Positions 1 through 11,200 of a stretch of 64,000 nucleotides of DNA are shown piece by piece (within the stretch, counting starts at the first letter, position 1; every line of letters starts with the position of its first letter). Under the pieces are notes generated by a model, which saw only the letters and a list, made by a program, of their open reading frames with translations, had not been told where the DNA came from and did no database searches. The position numbers and the translations under genes were made by a program. The DNA is from Candidatus Omnitrophota bacterium (GTDB lineage: Bacteria; Hinthialibacterota; Hinthialibacteria; Hinthialibacterales; Hinthialibacteraceae), in the NCBI GenBank assembly GCA_003598175.1, contig QZKN01000141.1, positions 27,418 through 91,417 on the forward strand, in the 5' to 3' direction.

Positions 1-63
1 AGTGATGGGGATTCAATCCATTCCACACCATTAAACCATGGAAAGCGAGGCTGATCGGATATT

Positions 64-1722
64 ATGCGTAGTGATGTCATGAAAGTCGGAATCGAGAAAG
101 GTCCTCATCGAAGTTTGTGGTACGCCACCGGATTGTCCAAACGATCTCTCAATAAACCGATAATCGGTGTGGCCAATTCGTTCAATGAAATCGTTCCCGG
201 CCACGTGGAATTAAATAAGATCGCGACAGCGGTCAAGCGAGGCATTTATATGGCAGGCGGAACGCCGGTCGAATTCAACACCATCGCGGTCGACGACGGG
301 ATCGCCATGAACCATCTCGGCATGAGGTATTCGCTGGTCAGCCGCGAAACCATCGCCGACAGCGTGGAAATCATGGCGATGGCGCATCCTTTCGACGGTC
401 TCGTGCTGGTCTCCAATTGCGACAAGATCACGCCCGGCATGTTGATGGCTGCGGCGCGATTGAATATCCCCGCGATTCTAATCACCGGCGGCCCGATGCT
501 GGCAGGGTATGATCGCGGTGAAGCGATTGGGCTGGATGATATGTTTGAGAGAATTGCGCCTGCAAAAAGCGGCAAAATCTCTCCGGATGAATATGAGGAA
601 TCCTGCGCGGCCGCCTGCCCCGGCACTGGCTCGTGTTCCGGCATGTTTACCGCCAATTCAATGAACTGCGTCGCGGAAGCGCTGGGCATTGCGCTGCCCG
701 GTAACGGAACCATCCCGGCGGTGTTCGCGGATCGCATACGTTTGGCCGAAGCGGCGGGAATTCAAATCATGGAACTGGTGCAAAAAGACATCAAGACGCG
801 CGATATTCTGACGAGAGACGCTTTTATCAACGCCATCGCTCTCGATATGGCGTTCGGCGGCTCCACCAACACCTCGTTACACATTCCGGCCATTGCGCAC
901 GAAGCCGGAATCGAACTGACGTTGAAAGATTTCAACGAAGTCAGCGACCGCACGCCGCATATCTGCAACATGGCGCCGGCGGGACCGTTTCATATGGAAG
1001 ATCTGGACCGCGCCGGAGGCGTGCCGTCCATTTTGAAAACGTTGCAGGGCAAAAATCTAATTAAAGCGGACACGATTACGGTGACGGGAAAGACGCTCGG
1101 CGAGAATATCGCGAAAGCAAAGGCAGGAAACAGCGACGTCATCCGCCCGCTGGAGAAACCGTATCACGAAACCGGCGGGTTGTGCTGTCTTTTTGGCAAT
1201 CTGGCGCCGGACGGCAGCGTGGTGAAAGCCGCGGCGGTTTTGCCGGAAATGCTCAAGCATAGCGGCCCGGCAAGAATTTTCGGATCGGAACAGGAAGCCG
1301 TCAATGCGCTTTTAGGCCATGAGATCAAAGAAGGCGATGTGGTCGTCATTCGCTACGAAGGACCAAAAGGCGGACCGGGAATGCCGGAAATGCTGACGCC
1401 TACCTCCGTCGTGAAGGGAATGGGATTGGCATCGAAAGTGTCGCTGATTACCGACGGGCGTTTTTCCGGAGCGACGACCGGCGCATCCATCGGTCACATT
1501 TCCCCCGAAGCGATGGAAGGCGGTCCGATCGGTCTCTTGGAAGAAGGTGACATCATCGAAATCGATATCCCCAATCGGTCTCTGAACGTGCGTTTGAGCG
1601 ACGAAGAATTACAAGAACGCCGCAATCGCTGGAAACAGCCGGAGCCAAAAATCAAGACCGGAGTGATGGCTCGTTATGCGCGCGGAGTGTCTTCCGCGGC
1701 GAATGGCGCGGTATTCAAATAA
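64..1722 (+). CDS. ilvD: Dihydroxy-acid dehydratase
   Basis: Dehydrates 2,3-dihydroxy-isovalerate and its methylvalerate homologue to the 2-keto acids of valine and isoleucine synthesis. Ketoisovalerate also feeds pantothenate through PanB, encoded at 46959-47831. The 552-residue length is normal for the family. Iron-sulfur cysteines are visible in the SNCDKITPGM motif (about residue 119) and in CPGTGSCSGMFTANSMNC (about residues 185-202). GGLCCLFGNLAPDG and the C-terminal TDGRFSGATTG motif are also intact. Two ATGs compete, at 64 and 79; the first matches the usual short N-terminus before the RSLWYATGL motif. No other ilv gene is adjacent, and the next gene, lptF, begins about 77 bp downstream. 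Confidence 0.97.
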   Translation: MRSDVMKVGIEKGPHRSLWYATGLSKRSLNKPIIGVANSFNEIVPGHVELNKIATAVKRGIYMAGGTPVEFNTIAVDDGIAMNHLGMRYSLVSRETIADSVEIMAMAHPFDGLVLVSNCDKITPGMLMAAARLNIPAILITGGPMLAGYDRGEAIGLDDMFERIAPAKSGKISPDEYEESCAAACPGTGSCSGMFTANSMNCVAEALGIALPGNGTIPAVFADRIRLAEAAGIQIMELVQKDIKTRDILTRDAFINAIALDMAFGGSTNTSLHIPAIAHEAGIELTLKDFNEVSDRTPHICNMAPAGPFHMEDLDRAGGVPSILKTLQGKNLIKADTITVTGKTLGENIAKAKAGNSDVIRPLEKPYHETGGLCCLFGNLAPDGSVVKAAAVLPEMLKHSGPARIFGSEQEAVNALLGHEIKEGDVVVIRYEGPKGGPGMPEMLTPTSVVKGMGLASKVSLITDGRFSGATTGASIGHISPEAMEGGPIGLLEEGDIIEIDIPNRSLNVRLSDEELQERRNRWKQPEPKIKTGVMARYARGVSSAANGAVFK

Positions 1723-1799
1723 CAGATCGACGGATGCGGTTTGCGAAAACGACGATTTCCTCACAATCACCAAACGGAAATGAAACGCCATATCGCTTC

Positions 1800-2969
1800 A
1801 TGAAAATCAAAGGTTTATCAAGAGCATTCTCGCCGATCGCGCGAATCATCAATCGCCATATCCTCGTGGATTTGTTCGCCGCAATCGCCGAAGGTGTGGT
1901 GTTGTTCACGTTCGTTTTTTTGCTGAAACGGTTGTTCGGTCTGGCGGATTTATTGGTCGCGGAAGGAACCACATTGCTTGCCTTCGGCAAACTGATATTT
2001 TCACTGTTACCGTCGATCATGATGCTTACGTTTCCGATGGCGGTTTTGCTTGCCAGCTTGCTGGTGTATGGGCGCATGGCCGGCGACAATGAAATCACCG
2101 CGCTTCACGCCTGTGGATATTCCGTCAATCAGTTGCTCGTTCCTGCCTTGATCATCGGCGCCCTGCTCACTTCGCTCTTATTTTGGTGGGGGCATCGCAT
2201 CGCGCCGCGTGGATTGCGAATATTTCGCACGGAAACGGCGGAAATCCTGCGCACAACAGCAACAACGGGAATCCGTCCGGGCGAATTCAATGAATTTGGG
2301 AATTTCATCTTTCTTCCGAGCGAAATCGAATCGGGTCACATGATATATTTGCGGTTGTTCGAGAAACGGGAAGATCGGATTGCCGGCGTCATTTCCTCGC
2401 CGAGCGCATCCATCGATTTCTCACCCGAAGACAGTATCCTCTATTTGCAATTGCAGGACGGCGTGCTTCATCAAATTCCCACAGCCGATCGCGATATCGC
2501 GATTCGTTTCGGTGAAATGAATTTTTCATTGCTCATGCAGGATTTGATCCGAAGTTTCGCCCGCTTGGGACGTGAGGAGAGTCGTTACGGCAGCCATCTC
2601 TTGTCCGATTATATCCGTCGATATATAGAAGCATTACAGCGTGATAATCTGGACGCCAAAGTACGCGATTATTACTTAAAATATTGGAAACGTTGCGAAG
2701 TGGAACAGGCCAAACGAGTGGCGTTGCCGTTTGCCTGTCTGATCATGGCAGTCACCGGAGCGCTGTTAGGAATGGGATCCCGTTTCGGCAAACGTTCCGC
2801 CTGCTATGCCATCACGATTATGGTGATCTTTGCTTACTATATTTTATTGAATTTTGGAATCACCTATGCGGAAGACGGAACCTTCCCTCCCGTGATCGGC
2901 GTCTGGATTCCCAATCTTGTGGGTCTGGTTCTGGCCGTTTATTTCTTGCTGCGAACACGGAAGGTTTGA
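1800..2969 (+). CDS. lptF: LptF/LptG-family LPS export permease (first copy)
   Basis: Inner-membrane subunit of the Lpt ABC machine that extracts lipopolysaccharide from the inner membrane (YjgP/YjgQ family). Hydrophobic segments cluster at both ends, with a long periplasmic jellyroll-like middle, as in LptF/G. An in-frame ATG lies further up at 1734. The ATG at 1800 (MKIKGLSRAF) is preferred because family members begin with a short basic stretch before the first membrane helix. The stop is 8 bp before the ATG of a second family member, so the two are cotranscribed. Whether this copy is LptF and the next LptG is assigned by order only. The ATPase LptB is not nearby. Confidence 0.88.
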   Translation: MKIKGLSRAFSPIARIINRHILVDLFAAIAEGVVLFTFVFLLKRLFGLADLLVAEGTTLLAFGKLIFSLLPSIMMLTFPMAVLLASLLVYGRMAGDNEITALHACGYSVNQLLVPALIIGALLTSLLFWWGHRIAPRGLRIFRTETAEILRTTATTGIRPGEFNEFGNFIFLPSEIESGHMIYLRLFEKREDRIAGVISSPSASIDFSPEDSILYLQLQDGVLHQIPTADRDIAIRFGEMNFSLLMQDLIRSFARLGREESRYGSHLLSDYIRRYIEALQRDNLDAKVRDYYLKYWKRCEVEQAKRVALPFACLIMAVTGALLGMGSRFGKRSACYAITIMVIFAYYILLNFGITYAEDGTFPPVIGVWIPNLVGLVLAVYFLLRTRKV

Positions 2970-2977
2970 GGAAGCGT

Positions 2978-4081
2978 ATGCGCAATCCATTGAAGACGGT
3001 TGATTTTTTACTCTTAAAGGAGTTTCTATCGGCGCTTCTATTTATTTTTTCGTTATTCGCCGTGATCGGATTCGTGTTGGTCTTGTTCGACGATCTCGAC
3101 GTCATTCTCGACCATGAAGCCTCTTTCTCGTTGGGGCTCGCTTACGTTCTCCTGCGGCTGCCGCATACGGTCGTCAAAGCCACCCCCATCGTCGTGATCC
3201 TGTCGATGGTCATTTCCGTCGGCAATATGGTTCGGCACAATGAAATATTGATGCTCTACATCGCCGGATATAAACCATTGCGGTTATGTATTCCGTTGGC
3301 AATCCTTCTCTCTTGGTTCATTGTTCTTCTCTTTTTTGCCAATGAATATATTTGCGGCCCTTTCGCCGGACGGGCGCAAATGTTGATGATAACCCAGATC
3401 AAAAAATCCGGCCATGGACTATCCGGACAAACGGGAATCTGGTTGTATGGAGAAGGGGATCGAATTTATCGGGCGCGGGCGTTTTTCCCCGAATCGCAAA
3501 AAATCGGCGGCTTGACGATTTTTGAATTCAAAGGCCCGAATCGGACTTTATCCGCCCGCCTCGACGCCGAGTCCGCCGAAATGAACATGCGGGTCGGCGG
3601 TTGGACCCTGCATCAGGTCGTCTCTCGTCATATCAAGGAAGACGGCAGCGTCAAGCGAGAGAAATTTGATGAATATCCGTACTTTATCGAGCATTCGCCG
3701 GAAGATTTCAGCCGGTATACCTTGAACACGGAACAGATGTCTCACGGCGAATTATCCCAGCTGGTGGATACGTTTCGCAGCGCCGGTGAAAATCCGCGAA
3801 TCTACCTGCCCGATTTACGGATCAAGGAAGCGTTTCCCTTCGCTGCCTTCTTTTTAGGTATGCTGGGCTTTTGTATCGCGCTGCGGTTGGGAAAAAGCGG
3901 TCACGCATCGGGAATCGGATTGGGACTGCTCGCGGCGATCGGTTATTTTCTAGCGCTGTCGCTGGGAAGAAGTCTGGCGCAGGTGGGGATTCTCTCGCCG
4001 TGGTTGAGCGCATGGCTTCCCAATGTTCTCTGCATCATTCCCACCTTGCATGAATTATATAAAATTAAAGAAGAAATATAA
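2978..4081 (+). CDS. lptG: LptF/LptG-family LPS export permease (second copy)
   Basis: Second half of the LPS export permease pair, 367 residues. An open frame runs back to 2684, but that part lies over lptF. The true start is the ATG at 2978 (MRNPLKTVDFLLLKEF), preceded by a GAGGA ribosome site with 5-base spacing inside the lptF stop region. There are hydrophobic segments near residues 15-35, 55-75 and 95-115 and a C-terminal cluster (LGMLGFCIALRLG and following), with a beta-rich periplasmic middle. The tight 8-bp spacing after lptF supports one heterodimeric complex in a diderm envelope. The LptF versus LptG names could be swapped. Confidence 0.88.
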   Translation: MRNPLKTVDFLLLKEFLSALLFIFSLFAVIGFVLVLFDDLDVILDHEASFSLGLAYVLLRLPHTVVKATPIVVILSMVISVGNMVRHNEILMLYIAGYKPLRLCIPLAILLSWFIVLLFFANEYICGPFAGRAQMLMITQIKKSGHGLSGQTGIWLYGEGDRIYRARAFFPESQKIGGLTIFEFKGPNRTLSARLDAESAEMNMRVGGWTLHQVVSRHIKEDGSVKREKFDEYPYFIEHSPEDFSRYTLNTEQMSHGELSQLVDTFRSAGENPRIYLPDLRIKEAFPFAAFFLGMLGFCIALRLGKSGHASGIGLGLLAAIGYFLALSLGRSLAQVGILSPWLSAWLPNVLCIIPTLHELYKIKEEI

Positions 4082-4230
4082 TCCGTCAGTAAAGAGAGAT
4101 AAAATGTTTCTTCCCCGCCGTCTTTACGATAGGTCACTCGCCTATATAGCGTAACCGGAGTATCCTTTCATACGTTTTCTTTTTTTGTTTGCATACAGAA
4201 CGAAACAACCATTTTTGTAGAAACGATGCA

Positions 4231-7200
4231 ATGATGAAAAAATTGTCTTTTACCCTACATCGATCGGTACCTTCCATCGCCGTTCTCTTATTCCTCTGCT
4301 TGTGCACTCCCGCCGGTTTTACGCAGACGGGCGAAGATGTGTGGCTTGATTTCTTCCAACATAATAACCTCGACCAAACGCTGATATCGTTTGCGCAAGC
4401 GGTCAAAAACGATGCGGAAGACGCGATGGCCTATGCCGGTTTTGGCTTGCTTGGTCCTTCGCGGGGAATGAATAGGGAAGCATTGAACAATTTATTGAAA
4501 GCCGTGGAAGTCGGTTATTATCAACCGGCTGCGGCTTTATTTCTCTCCGAAGCCATGAGAATGACGTCCGGTCGAAACGACTACGAGAAAATCGATCAAT
4601 TCATCGCCAACCTGCTGAACGAGGCGGATGATGTTCCCGAGTATTTGCGTTCCCTGTTATTGTTTCATCAGGCGCGGATGAAACAGAAATTGGGATTGTG
4701 GGAAGAGGCCTCCGTACTTTTCGCCTCCTTGCATTTTGTTACCCAATTCCGTATTTGCGGTCCCTTCGATAATGCGGAAAAAGGCGGCCATAACCGCATT
4801 TTCGGTCCGGAGGAACAATTGGATTTTCAGGCAACCTATCCTGGCCGTCGCGGCGAAGTCGGATGGCGCTCTCTGCCGCTCAATCCTGATAATGGATACA
4901 TCAATCTCCATGCGCTTATCGATCCTTCCAACGAATCGACAACCTATCTGGCCGCGGTTATCGTCGCGGAAAAGGAACAGCGATGTCAGCTGCGCTTCGG
5001 CCATGCCGGCGCGCTCAAAGTGTGGCTGAACGGAACGCTGGAAGCGGATATGGCTCGTTATCACGGCGCTCAACTCGATCAGGTCAATATTGACGCGCGC
5101 TTCGACGAAGGCGAAAACACGCTTCTGGTCAAAATTTCTTCCGGCAAGCAGGGAAATTACGGACTTTTTACCCGCCTGAACGCCAATGTACCCGATCAAA
5201 TCCGCATTATTCCACAACAAGAAATGAATCCATCGTTGGATTTATCGAATCATGCGCCGACGTCACAGCAGGAATCCCCGCCGACTTTTCAATTGGAACC
5301 GATTCCGATTCGCCAGCTGAAAGCATTGGGGGAAGGGCCGGAAGCCAAGCCGTACCATCATCTGTTTTACGCACTGTTGTTGCAGCGATTGGATATCGCG
5401 GATGAAAACGACCACAGCGCCAACACCATGCTGTCGAAACTCGGTGAACTCTATCCCGGCAATGCCTATCTGGTTCGGCAAATGGGCGAGTCGGAAAAAC
5501 AAGACAATCTGCGCAGACTCGGCTATGCGAAAGCGCTGGAACTCGATCCGGCCGATCCCGTCAGTTTTCTGCTTTTACTCGACTATTATCGTAAATCCCC
5601 CTACGCCACAAAAGGGTATGAATTGATTCGCCAATGGGAAAAAAAACATGCCGTACCCGCAAAAGCGAAGCTGATGCAGGCGCAAATGTGGAGCGGAACG
5701 GGAATGCGGGAAGCGGCGGTCGAATTGATTCGCTCGATAACCGATGAAACCGGCGTGCATGGGAAATGGAATTTTTATGAAATCGGAAACTCGTTCCTGA
5801 CCGATGATGAGCAGGAAACCTTGCTGCGAGAAATTCTTCAGGAAGACGCGTATCGCGCCGATGCCCTTCATGCGCTGAGACGCCTGGCGATTCGCACCGG
5901 CAAGGAGGCGTCCATTGCGGATTTATTGCAACACGAACGGCGAATCGATCCGTTTTCGATTGCCGGTCAACTCGACCTTGTCAAGTATCATCAAACGGAA
6001 AACGATTATCAAAAGTCCCTCAAATTATTGCAACAAATTCAGGAGATTTCGCCTGCTCATTTCGAAGCGCATACCCTCTCCGCGATTGCGTATCACGCTC
6101 TGGACGAGGATGAAAAAGCGTTGGCGGCGTTGAATGCCGCCTTGGTTGCGCGTCCCTCGGATCCCTGGTGTCTCGAATATCGCGAATTAATACAGCCGCA
6201 AGAGGACAATTACGCTTCTCCCTACCTGCGTGAGTGGAAAGACATCGCAATTCCGGAAACCTTGGACTTATCAAAAGCCAATTACGTGACGCTCCTGAAT
6301 CAAAAAATAGTAAAAGTCCACCAAAACGGCAATTCGAGCGAAACGGTGCGAGAAATTATCAAAATCCTGACTGACACGGGGATCCGTATGCAGCGGGTTC
6401 GCGGCATTTATTACGATACGGGAAGCTCGGAAGAAGTGCGCATCGTTCGCGCGCGCGTGTGGAAACCGGACGGCACGTTCTATGACGCTCCCGCCGCGGA
6501 GCGCCGCAGCGCGTCTTCTTCTTCCGACGCCGCCAACCGTTTATACCTTGATTATTATGTCGCAATCGTCCGGTTTCCCGCTCTGGAAAAAGGCTCGATT
6601 GTCGAATTGGAATATAAAAAAGAGCAAAAGGGCGAAAATATTTATGCCGATTATTACGGCGATCTCTTTTTTATCGGAAATACCGATTACGAGCCTACCG
6701 TTCACAGCGATTATGTCTTGTTGACGCCGAAAACCCGTGAATTTTTCTATAATTACAATGATCACCACTACCCCGCGTCGGTTTCACAAGAACACGTCGA
6801 CATCATGAGAACGCCCGAAATCAGCGAATCCGCCGATGAAAAAATCCATCGATGGACATTCGGCCATTTGCCGGCTATCCCGCGGGAACCTCTAATGCCG
6901 TTCGCTTCTGAAATACTTCCCTACATAAAAATATCCACGTTCAAAACCTGGTCAGACATGACAAATTGGTACTGGAACCTGATTCGTGAACAACTCAAAC
7001 CGGGAACGGTGTTGAAACAAAAAGTGAAAGACGTGGTGAACGCATATCGCCAAGCGCGCGGATACAATGAGGAACAAATACTTGGACCGTGGGATTTGGT
7101 ACGCGCCGTCAACTCGTTCGTCAATACCGAAGTTCGCTATTTGGGTTTGGAATTCGGCATTCACGGGTATAAACCGCATAAAGTGGACGAAATCTGCAAC

Positions 7201-8148
7201 GCGCAATACGGCGATTGCAAGGACAAAGCCGCACTCGCAGTAACCATGCTGACTGAATTGGGCATCGAAGCGTACATCGTGCTGATCCGGACAACCGACC
7301 GGGGCGAAATCGATTTGGAGTTGCCCTCGTTAGGCGTCTTCAATCATGCGATCTATTACATTCCTGATTTGGAAGGGAAGGAATATTGGATTGACGGAAC
7401 CGCCACCTTCTACGATGCAACCGAATTACCGGCGGCGGATGCCGGTGCGAACACATTGATCATTCGCCCGGACGGCGCATATGAATTCAAGCGAATCCCT
7501 CATACCACCGCCAGAGAAAACGGGGGAAAATATACAACCGTATTGACGCTCGACGCAGATGGAAACGGCAAAGGCATCCATCAAGTGGAATTCAGCGGAT
7601 TGTATAATCCCATCATTCGAAGAACGTTCGAAAATACGGCGAAAGCCAAGGAAATTGTGGACCGCTCCCTCGTCACCCGCTATCCCGGTTCACAATCCTC
7701 GAATCTCGAGTTGTCCGATTTGAGGGATTATTCGACGGCGGAGTATATGTCCTATGAAGTGGAAATCCCTCAGTTTGCCGTGAAACAAGGAATGCAGTGG
7801 GTCATGCCCGCAACTCTTTTTGAGGAACAAATTTCGCAGCGGTATGCTCAGCTGTCCAGCCGTGAGTTCGACCTGGTTCTCAGCTTGCCATGGATGAAAA
7901 TGAACAATATCAGCATCAATCTGCCGGAAAAGCACGGCAAAACGATTCTCCCGCCCGATCGCGACGCGCGGACCGAATTTGGATATTACCTGCGCACGAC
8001 AAAACAAGAGGAGAATCGCATCGTGATTCGGGAAGAGTTGGTTTGCGAACCGGTTCGCGTGCCGAAAGATCGATATCAGGAATTTCGGGAATTTTGTCGA
8101 TTGGTCGATCTTTATCAGGTGGAAAAAATATATATCGATTTTGAATAA
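4231..8148 (+). CDS. Secreted TPR / DUF3857 / transglutaminase-like protein
   Basis: Large exported protein of 1305 residues from the ATG at 4231; an in-frame start at 4189 exists, but the signal peptide (MMKKLSFTLHR, then a hydrophobic stretch ending near TPAGFTQ) fits 4231. Order of parts: signal peptide; TPR-like helices; a beta-rich galactose-binding-like module beginning FRICGPFDNAE; more TPRs to about residue 640; a DUF3857 domain; then a transglutaminase fold. The catalytic triad is intact: Cys in YGDCKDKA (about residue 996), His in VFNHAIYY and Asp in YWIDGT. The family acts in the periplasm or on the cell surface, but substrates are unknown. The next gene is a paralogue 54 bp downstream on the same strand. 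Confidence 0.85.
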   Translation: MMKKLSFTLHRSVPSIAVLLFLCLCTPAGFTQTGEDVWLDFFQHNNLDQTLISFAQAVKNDAEDAMAYAGFGLLGPSRGMNREALNNLLKAVEVGYYQPAAALFLSEAMRMTSGRNDYEKIDQFIANLLNEADDVPEYLRSLLLFHQARMKQKLGLWEEASVLFASLHFVTQFRICGPFDNAEKGGHNRIFGPEEQLDFQATYPGRRGEVGWRSLPLNPDNGYINLHALIDPSNESTTYLAAVIVAEKEQRCQLRFGHAGALKVWLNGTLEADMARYHGAQLDQVNIDARFDEGENTLLVKISSGKQGNYGLFTRLNANVPDQIRIIPQQEMNPSLDLSNHAPTSQQESPPTFQLEPIPIRQLKALGEGPEAKPYHHLFYALLLQRLDIADENDHSANTMLSKLGELYPGNAYLVRQMGESEKQDNLRRLGYAKALELDPADPVSFLLLLDYYRKSPYATKGYELIRQWEKKHAVPAKAKLMQAQMWSGTGMREAAVELIRSITDETGVHGKWNFYEIGNSFLTDDEQETLLREILQEDAYRADALHALRRLAIRTGKEASIADLLQHERRIDPFSIAGQLDLVKYHQTENDYQKSLKLLQQIQEISPAHFEAHTLSAIAYHALDEDEKALAALNAALVARPSDPWCLEYRELIQPQEDNYASPYLREWKDIAIPETLDLSKANYVTLLNQKIVKVHQNGNSSETVREIIKILTDTGIRMQRVRGIYYDTGSSEEVRIVRARVWKPDGTFYDAPAAERRSASSSSDAANRLYLDYYVAIVRFPALEKGSIVELEYKKEQKGENIYADYYGDLFFIGNTDYEPTVHSDYVLLTPKTREFFYNYNDHHYPASVSQEHVDIMRTPEISESADEKIHRWTFGHLPAIPREPLMPFASEILPYIKISTFKTWSDMTNWYWNLIREQLKPGTVLKQKVKDVVNAYRQARGYNEEQILGPWDLVRAVNSFVNTEVRYLGLEFGIHGYKPHKVDEICNAQYGDCKDKAALAVTMLTELGIEAYIVLIRTTDRGEIDLELPSLGVFNHAIYYIPDLEGKEYWIDGTATFYDATELPAADAGANTLIIRPDGAYEFKRIPHTTARENGGKYTTVLTLDADGNGKGIHQVEFSGLYNPIIRRTFENTAKAKEIVDRSLVTRYPGSQSSNLELSDLRDYSTAEYMSYEVEIPQFAVKQGMQWVMPATLFEEQISQRYAQLSSREFDLVLSLPWMKMNNISINLPEKHGKTILPPDRDARTEFGYYLRTTKQEENRIVIREELVCEPVRVPKDRYQEFREFCRLVDLYQVEKIYIDFE

Positions 8149-8202
8149 GAGTACTGTCGGACAGAGATAAAGTTACCATAACGGGATAGAGGTATTGAAT
8201 TC

Positions 8203-11200
8203 ATGATGAAACCGGCAAAACAATGGATCCTATGGTCTTTTCTTTTCATCTTATTATCGGTTGTCACTTCACACGCCTCTCCTGAGGAAGGCTGGAAGGC
8301 TCTGTTTGCCAATGATTTTCCTCGAGCACAGACCGTGTTCGAACAGGCGATGCAAACCGAATCGTCGGAATCGGTTCTTTGTGGTTTGGTTTTATGCGCC
8401 TGGGTGGAAAACAATCCACGGGAATTGGCGAAACGGATATCCCAGTTGATTACCGAGTATCCGGAAAGCCCCTATGTTCCCTGCTATCTTGCGCTCTGGG
8501 GAGATCCCAATTTGCAAGGATGGCCGCCACAAGAAAAAATATCGGTTCTTGAACAGGCGCTGCAAACGAATCCTTCCGCTTCTCGGCGGCAGCAATTGGC
8601 TTACAAATTGGCGCAAACGTTGGACATGCTGATCGATGAACGCGCGGAGAAAATGTCGCGTGAGGCGGGGATTCTGCTGGATCACTGGAATATTGTCGGA
8701 CCTTTCGGGCAATTCGGCTCCACCGACTTATCTCGTCCATTCGGTCCGGAAACCGGCATTCGATCCACCTACGCCGGTTGGCAGAAAGAAGCGGCAATTC
8801 GCGAAATCGAACGCGCGGATAAAACCGGTTTGATCGAGTTGGAATCGTTTCTTCATCCGGCCACGGGCGTGATGTATGCATTGAATGTGATTGAATCGCA
8901 AAGCGAAGGAGAAGCCTTCCTAACGGTTCATTCCCCTTCCGATTTTCGCGTTTGGTGGGACGGGCAGCCGGTGATGGAAAAATCGTTCAGTTTTTTAGAC
9001 ACGGCCAGGGCTGTTTCCGTGCGGGTGCCGTTGCGCAAAGGAAAGATTCTTCTCACGCTCAAGTCCCGGAGGCATGAAAACTGGTGGTTTCGCGCCACAT
9101 TGCAGGCGTCAGGCGATTCTCCCCTCAGCATTTCGACGATTCCGTTGGACGTAAATGATTTTTCCCATCTGTTTTTGCTCCCTTTCGAAACCTGCGGCGA
9201 TAGAACGTTTGAAGGAAAGGGCATCGCTTCGGACTATCCGTTCGATTGCGGAGAATCGAAAGCCGATCATGAGATGGCATGTCTTCTTTTGTTGCGAGCG
9301 TTTTGGCATGCCGAACGGTCTGAATTCGATTCCGCAAAAGAATTGGTCATCCAGGCGTCCCGACATTTTCCTGACAGCGCTTTGATTCTACAAATGTTGG
9401 GGGATTATTCGCTGCGGCACGGAAACGCGCGCCCCGGATCCAAATCCCGTTTCCAGCAGGAAGCCGAATCCGCTTTCACTCGTGCACTGGAATTGGCGCC
9501 ACGCTGCAAAAGCGCGGTAGTCGGGCTGCAATCCTATTATTTGGATCGGGATCAGGTCGATCCGGCGTTGAAGGTCATGGATGATCATGTACGAGAGTTT
9601 CCCGAAATCCTTTCATCCGGCTATGGCGGCCTTATTCAATATTCTTACGGCGTTCTCTATTCCCGCAAAGGATTTAAGCACGAAGCCGCCAAGGCGTTGG
9701 AACAGTCAAAGCAGGAATTCATTCCGTCCTTGGAAGTATATACTCAATTATTCGACTATTACGAACAAAATAACAATACTCGCAAAGCCGCGGAAACCAT
9801 CACGGAAGCCTTACGATTCTTCCCGGCCTATTTGCCATACCTCAACCGCGCCGCCCGGCTGAAACAGAGGATGGATGGAATTCCTGACGTGTTGGATTTA
9901 ATGCAACAAGCCGTTGCCATTCATCCGAACAGTCTGCAATATGCGATGGCATACGGGCGAACGTTGGAACGGTATGGAGAGTGGGAAAAAGCTCGTTCCT
10001 GGTATCAGAACTTGTCCGAGCAATTTCCGGATCATCCACAGCCGCAAGAAAAAATAGCGGGATTGGCGTTTCTCCGTTCCGACCGCGATGTGGCTGTTGC
10101 CGCATACCGCCAATTATACGACTCCATGCCAATCCGGATGGAACCGTTCCGTGTTTTACGCGATGTGGATAACCAAGCCGATTTTCCTTATCTCGAATAT
10201 GACGTCCAATTGGACGATATCGATATCAGTATGGCGGAAAAATGGAAAAATTCCCGCGCATCGGCGATTTTTTTGTTGGATATCATGGTCTTGACTCTTT
10301 ATAACGACGGCACGTTTGAACAATACATTCATCAAGCCATCCGGATTCTCAACGAGGAAGGCAAAAGGAAATGGGCGGAAATCGTGATACCCAGCGGATC
10401 GAACATTGAAATTCTGGCCGCCCGCACGATCACGCCGAAAGGAACGGAATGGGCTGTTTCCAACATCCAAAATCTGAACAATCGCCAATCATTATCGATG
10501 TACGGGATTGAAGAAGGCGCCATCGTCGAATACGCCTATCTCGAACGGACCGGCCGATGGGATCCGGGCGCCAACGTCAATTCCGGCGGCTATTTTTTCG
10601 GCGCGGAGGACGATCCCATGGTCTTATCCAAATTGACGGTGATCCGACCGGAAAATCTTCCTTTGCATCTGGATGGCAATCCTGACGATCTTGAGGCAAA
10701 GATAATACATAAGGATGGCAACATTATTTATGTGTGGGAACAATGGATGTCGGAAGGCATCAAACCGGAACGTTTCTCGCCGCCCTTGTCGAAACGAGTG
10801 CCGGCCCTGCAGTGGAGCACCTGCTCCGACTGGCTTCCGTTTGTGGAAGGATTGCGCGCAACCCTGGCGGGATATGAAGAAACTTCTGACAAACTCTCAC
10901 AATTAGCGGAAGAAATTTGGAACGCCGGCGCATCGAAACAAGAATATGTGCAAAACGTGTACGACTGGATTCGAACCCACATCGAAGAATCCACCGGTGG
11001 AATCACTACCGCGGATACCGTCGCCTTACGGGCAGGCCGCTCTTATCACAAACTCCGTTTAGCCGGCCACTTATTGCGCTTGAAAGAGATTCGGACGCAT
11101 GTGGCGCAAGCGTTGGAAAATGACGAAAACGACGGATTTCGCCCTCTTCCCTATCCGGCATTTCCCGGCGCGACCGTGCTTTTAATTCCCAAACAGGAAG

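Noticed and set aside
4103..4153. 16-codon mini-ORF (MFLPRRLYDRSLAYIA) after lptG
   Set aside because: It has a weak AGAGAG site but is too short to support, with no sign of a leader-peptide structure.
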